From positions 1 to 7,044 of the forward strand of contig SOKG01000187.1 in the NCBI GenBank assembly GCA_004376205.1: a stretch of 7,044 nucleotides of DNA, written 5' to 3'. Source of the DNA: Dehalococcoidia bacterium. GTDB taxonomy: Bacteria; Chloroflexota; Dehalococcoidia; SZUA-161. Below the pieces are notes generated by a model that did no database searches, had not been told where the DNA came from, and saw only the letters and a list, made by a program, of their open reading frames with translations. The first letter of the stretch is position 1. Each line of letters starts with the position of its first letter. The position numbers and the translations under genes were made by a program. Positions 5,152-7,044 of the stretch are shown here, piece after piece.

Positions 5152-6972
5152 TTGGGACAGCTGCACCGTGACAATATTAGAAACATAGTTATTGTTGCCC
5201 ATGTTGACCACGGAAAGACTAGCTTGGTAGATGCAATGCTCAAGCAAAGCAAGATCTTCCGCGACAACCAGCAGGTAGGTCAGTTCATCATGGATAGCAA
5301 TGCCCTGGAGCGTGAAAAAGGCATCACCATCTTGGCCAAGAACACTGCAGTGATCTACCGGGGCACCAAAATCAACATAATAGACACACCAGGGCATGCC
5401 GATTTCAGCGGAGAGGTGGAGAGGGTAGTGAAGATGGCTGATGGCTGCCTGCTTTTGGTGGATTCTATTGAAGGGCCCATGCCCCAGACCAAATTCGTGC
5501 TTCGCCAAGCTCTGGCCAAAGGCCTGAAACCCATTGTAGTCATCAACAAAACAGACAGGAGTAACTCCCGTATAGACGAGGTGGTCAGGGAAACTCAGGA
5601 CCTCTTCTTGGAGTTGGCAACTAGCGCCGACCAGCTTGATTTCCCCGTGCTCTATGCCAGCGCCAAGGGCGGCATTGCCGTGACCGAGCCGGGCGCTGAG
5701 GGAAAAGACTTGGTGCCTCTCTTCGAATGCATCCTCCAGCAGGTGCCTCCTCCCCTGATCGAGGAAGGACCTCTTCAGATGCTGGTATGCAGCCTTAATT
5801 ACGACAGCTACAGAGGCAAGATCGCCATTTGCAGGATCTACCGGGGTAAGGTGGCACCGCATGATAGAGTGGTAGTCATAGATAGCGATAACAATATCAC
5901 AGAGTACGAGGTTAGCCAGGTATTCACATATCTGGGTCTTAACCGTCTGCAGGTAGAAGAGGCCAAGGCGGGTGACATCGTCGCAATCACCGGCCTTAAG
6001 AAGGCCAGCATCGGTGTAACCGTTGCCAGCTGGGAGCGACCTGAGGTCCTGCCAGGCATAGAGATAAGCGAGCCCACGGTGAAGATGACGCTCGGGGTGA
6101 ACACATCCCCATTTGCCGGGCTAGAGGGGCGTTTTTGCACCTCCCGCCAATTGAGGGAGAGGCTTCACCGCGAGCTAGAAACCAATGTCGCCTTACAGGC
6201 AGACGATACGGACAGTGCCGATGTCTTCCTGATTGCAGGTAGAGGTGAGCTACATCTGGCTATCTTGATTGAGACTATGCGCCGCGAAGGCTACGAATTC
6301 CAGGTCTCCAAGCCAGAGGCCATCACTAGAGTATTGGATGGCAAACTCCAGGAGCCTGTGGAAGGGCTGACCATCGACACTAGAGAGGACAACATAGGGT
6401 TCCTGATGGAGATTCTCAGCAAGCGGCAAGCCCAGCTCACCAATATGCATAACGATGGACAAGGCAATGTGCGCATGGAATTTCGCATCCCCACACGCGG
6501 GATCATCGGGTTCACCAGTGCTTTCATCACTGCCACCAGAGGCGAAGCAGTGATGAACACCCTCATACTGGGCTACGAGCCATGGTATGGCGAGATTACG
6601 CCCGACCGCGACGGAGCTCTGGTGGCGGCTGCAAACGGCGTAGCGGTGACGTATGGCTTGAACCACGCTCAGGGACGAGGCATAACCTTTATCGAGCCGG
6701 GGACACATGTCTATGAAGGCATGATAGTGGGTTTGAACTCTCGCGCCCAAGACACGGCCGTCAACGTCTGCAAGGAGAAGAAGCGAACCAATGTCCGTTC
6801 CTCAACCGCAGACATCGCCATAAAGCTGACCCCAGCCGTGAAGCTGAGCCTGGAGCAGGCACTGGACTTTATCAAAGATGATGAACTGGTCGAGGTGACA
6901 CCCAAGAGCCTCAGGCTGCGCAAGAAATTGCTCACCCAGGCGGAGCGACTCAAAGCCCGCCACACCGCATAG
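5152..6972 (+). CDS. typA: TypA/BipA ribosome-associated translational GTPase
   Basis: About 606 residues, the usual length for TypA/BipA, an EF-G-like GTPase that binds the 70S ribosome and helps 50S assembly, notably at low temperature and under stress. Counting from TTG 5152, the GTPase domain shows G1 AHVDHGKT (16-23), G2 region REKGITI (54-60), G3 DTPGH (78-82), G4 NKTD (132-135) and G5 SAK (in LYASAKGG). The usual G4 is NKID or NKVD, a mild variant. EF-G-like domains II, III and V follow (for example AGRGELHLAILIETMRREGY and EFRIPTRGIIGF), then the TypA-specific C-terminal domain with TNVRSSTADIAIKLTPAVKL and the basic end LRLRKKLLTQAERLKARHTA. No frameshift is seen. GTG 5143 would add three residues but lies inside the ribosome-binding site. 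It follows the helicase on the same strand after 236 bases; joint transcription is possible but unproven. Confidence 0.96.
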   Translation: MGQLHRDNIRNIVIVAHVDHGKTSLVDAMLKQSKIFRDNQQVGQFIMDSNALEREKGITILAKNTAVIYRGTKINIIDTPGHADFSGEVERVVKMADGCLLLVDSIEGPMPQTKFVLRQALAKGLKPIVVINKTDRSNSRIDEVVRETQDLFLELATSADQLDFPVLYASAKGGIAVTEPGAEGKDLVPLFECILQQVPPPLIEEGPLQMLVCSLNYDSYRGKIAICRIYRGKVAPHDRVVVIDSDNNITEYEVSQVFTYLGLNRLQVEEAKAGDIVAITGLKKASIGVTVASWERPEVLPGIEISEPTVKMTLGVNTSPFAGLEGRFCTSRQLRERLHRELETNVALQADDTDSADVFLIAGRGELHLAILIETMRREGYEFQVSKPEAITRVLDGKLQEPVEGLTIDTREDNIGFLMEILSKRQAQLTNMHNDGQGNVRMEFRIPTRGIIGFTSAFITATRGEAVMNTLILGYEPWYGEITPDRDGALVAAANGVAVTYGLNHAQGRGITFIEPGTHVYEGMIVGLNSRAQDTAVNVCKEKKRTNVRSSTADIAIKLTPAVKLSLEQALDFIKDDELVEVTPKSLRLRKKLLTQAERLKARHTA

Positions 6973-7015
6973 GTTACAGAGGATCGATTGTAGGGGCATT
7001 TCCTGAACCGCGCTA

Positions 7016-7044
7016 CCCCCCCCCCGCTCGATTATTGGCCCCCC
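7016..7044. other. Cytosine-rich window end (possible contig edge)
   Basis: Ten C residues (7016-7025) and a final run of six (7039-7044) flank GCTCGATTATTGG. Such ends can mark an assembly break or a GC-rich intergenic repeat. No gene is visible in the 72 bases after typA. Confidence 0.4.

Noticed and set aside
5005..5862. 285-codon open frame on the - strand
   Set aside because: It is antisense to the strongly conserved GTPase region of typA, has no recognisable domain and no ribosome-binding site; it is a shadow of typA codon use.
1..7044. CRISPR array, toxin-antitoxin pair or defence system
   Set aside because: No regularly spaced repeats and no matching protein families are visible.

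Overview
The window looks like bacterial DNA, most likely from a Dehalococcoidia-like member of the Chloroflexota. That placement is an inference from gene content: a large serine recombinase next to a tRNA gene, a small HHW-type zinc-ribbon protein, and an RRM protein, a zinc-ribbon protein and an RhlB-like helicase lying close together. No marker gene settles it. All intact genes are on the + strand. The recombinase remnant is on the - strand.

Left part (1-1885): a mobile-element edge. The first 40 bases are the 3' part of a tRNA gene, best read as tRNA-Asn(GTT), with CCA encoded. A large serine recombinase reads toward it on the - strand. Its frame continues without a stop through the antisense of the tRNA and off the window edge. 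The recombinase is broken: it has an in-frame TAG, lacks most of its catalytic N-terminal domain, and may keep a short out-of-frame 5' scrap. Next to it is a GNAT-type acetyltransferase, possibly element cargo.

Middle part (1886-4915): an RNA-metabolism neighbourhood. A good sigma70-type promoter at 2015-2042 precedes a two-module zinc-ribbon protein with a Gly/Tyr/Arg linker. Its start codon can pair with a sequence in its own leader. Next come a 68-residue zinc-ribbon protein, a single-RRM RNA-binding protein whose frame has no ordinary start codon where the domain begins, and an RhlB-like DEAD-box RNA helicase with a variant motif III (GAT for SAT).

Right part (4916-7044): typA/bipA, a ribosome-associated translational GTPase, complete. 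A Shine-Dalgarno match overlapping the upstream GTG argues for a TTG start at 5152. The window ends in C-runs that may mark a contig edge.

The middle and right genes suggest a joint role in RNA remodelling, ribosome assembly or stress/cold adaptation. This rests on what the families do elsewhere and on adjacency, not on proof of an operon. I see no clear new defence or metabolic system. The best leads are the recombinase-tRNA overlap with its decay pattern, the start-codon hairpin, the start-less RRM frame and the helicase motif variant.
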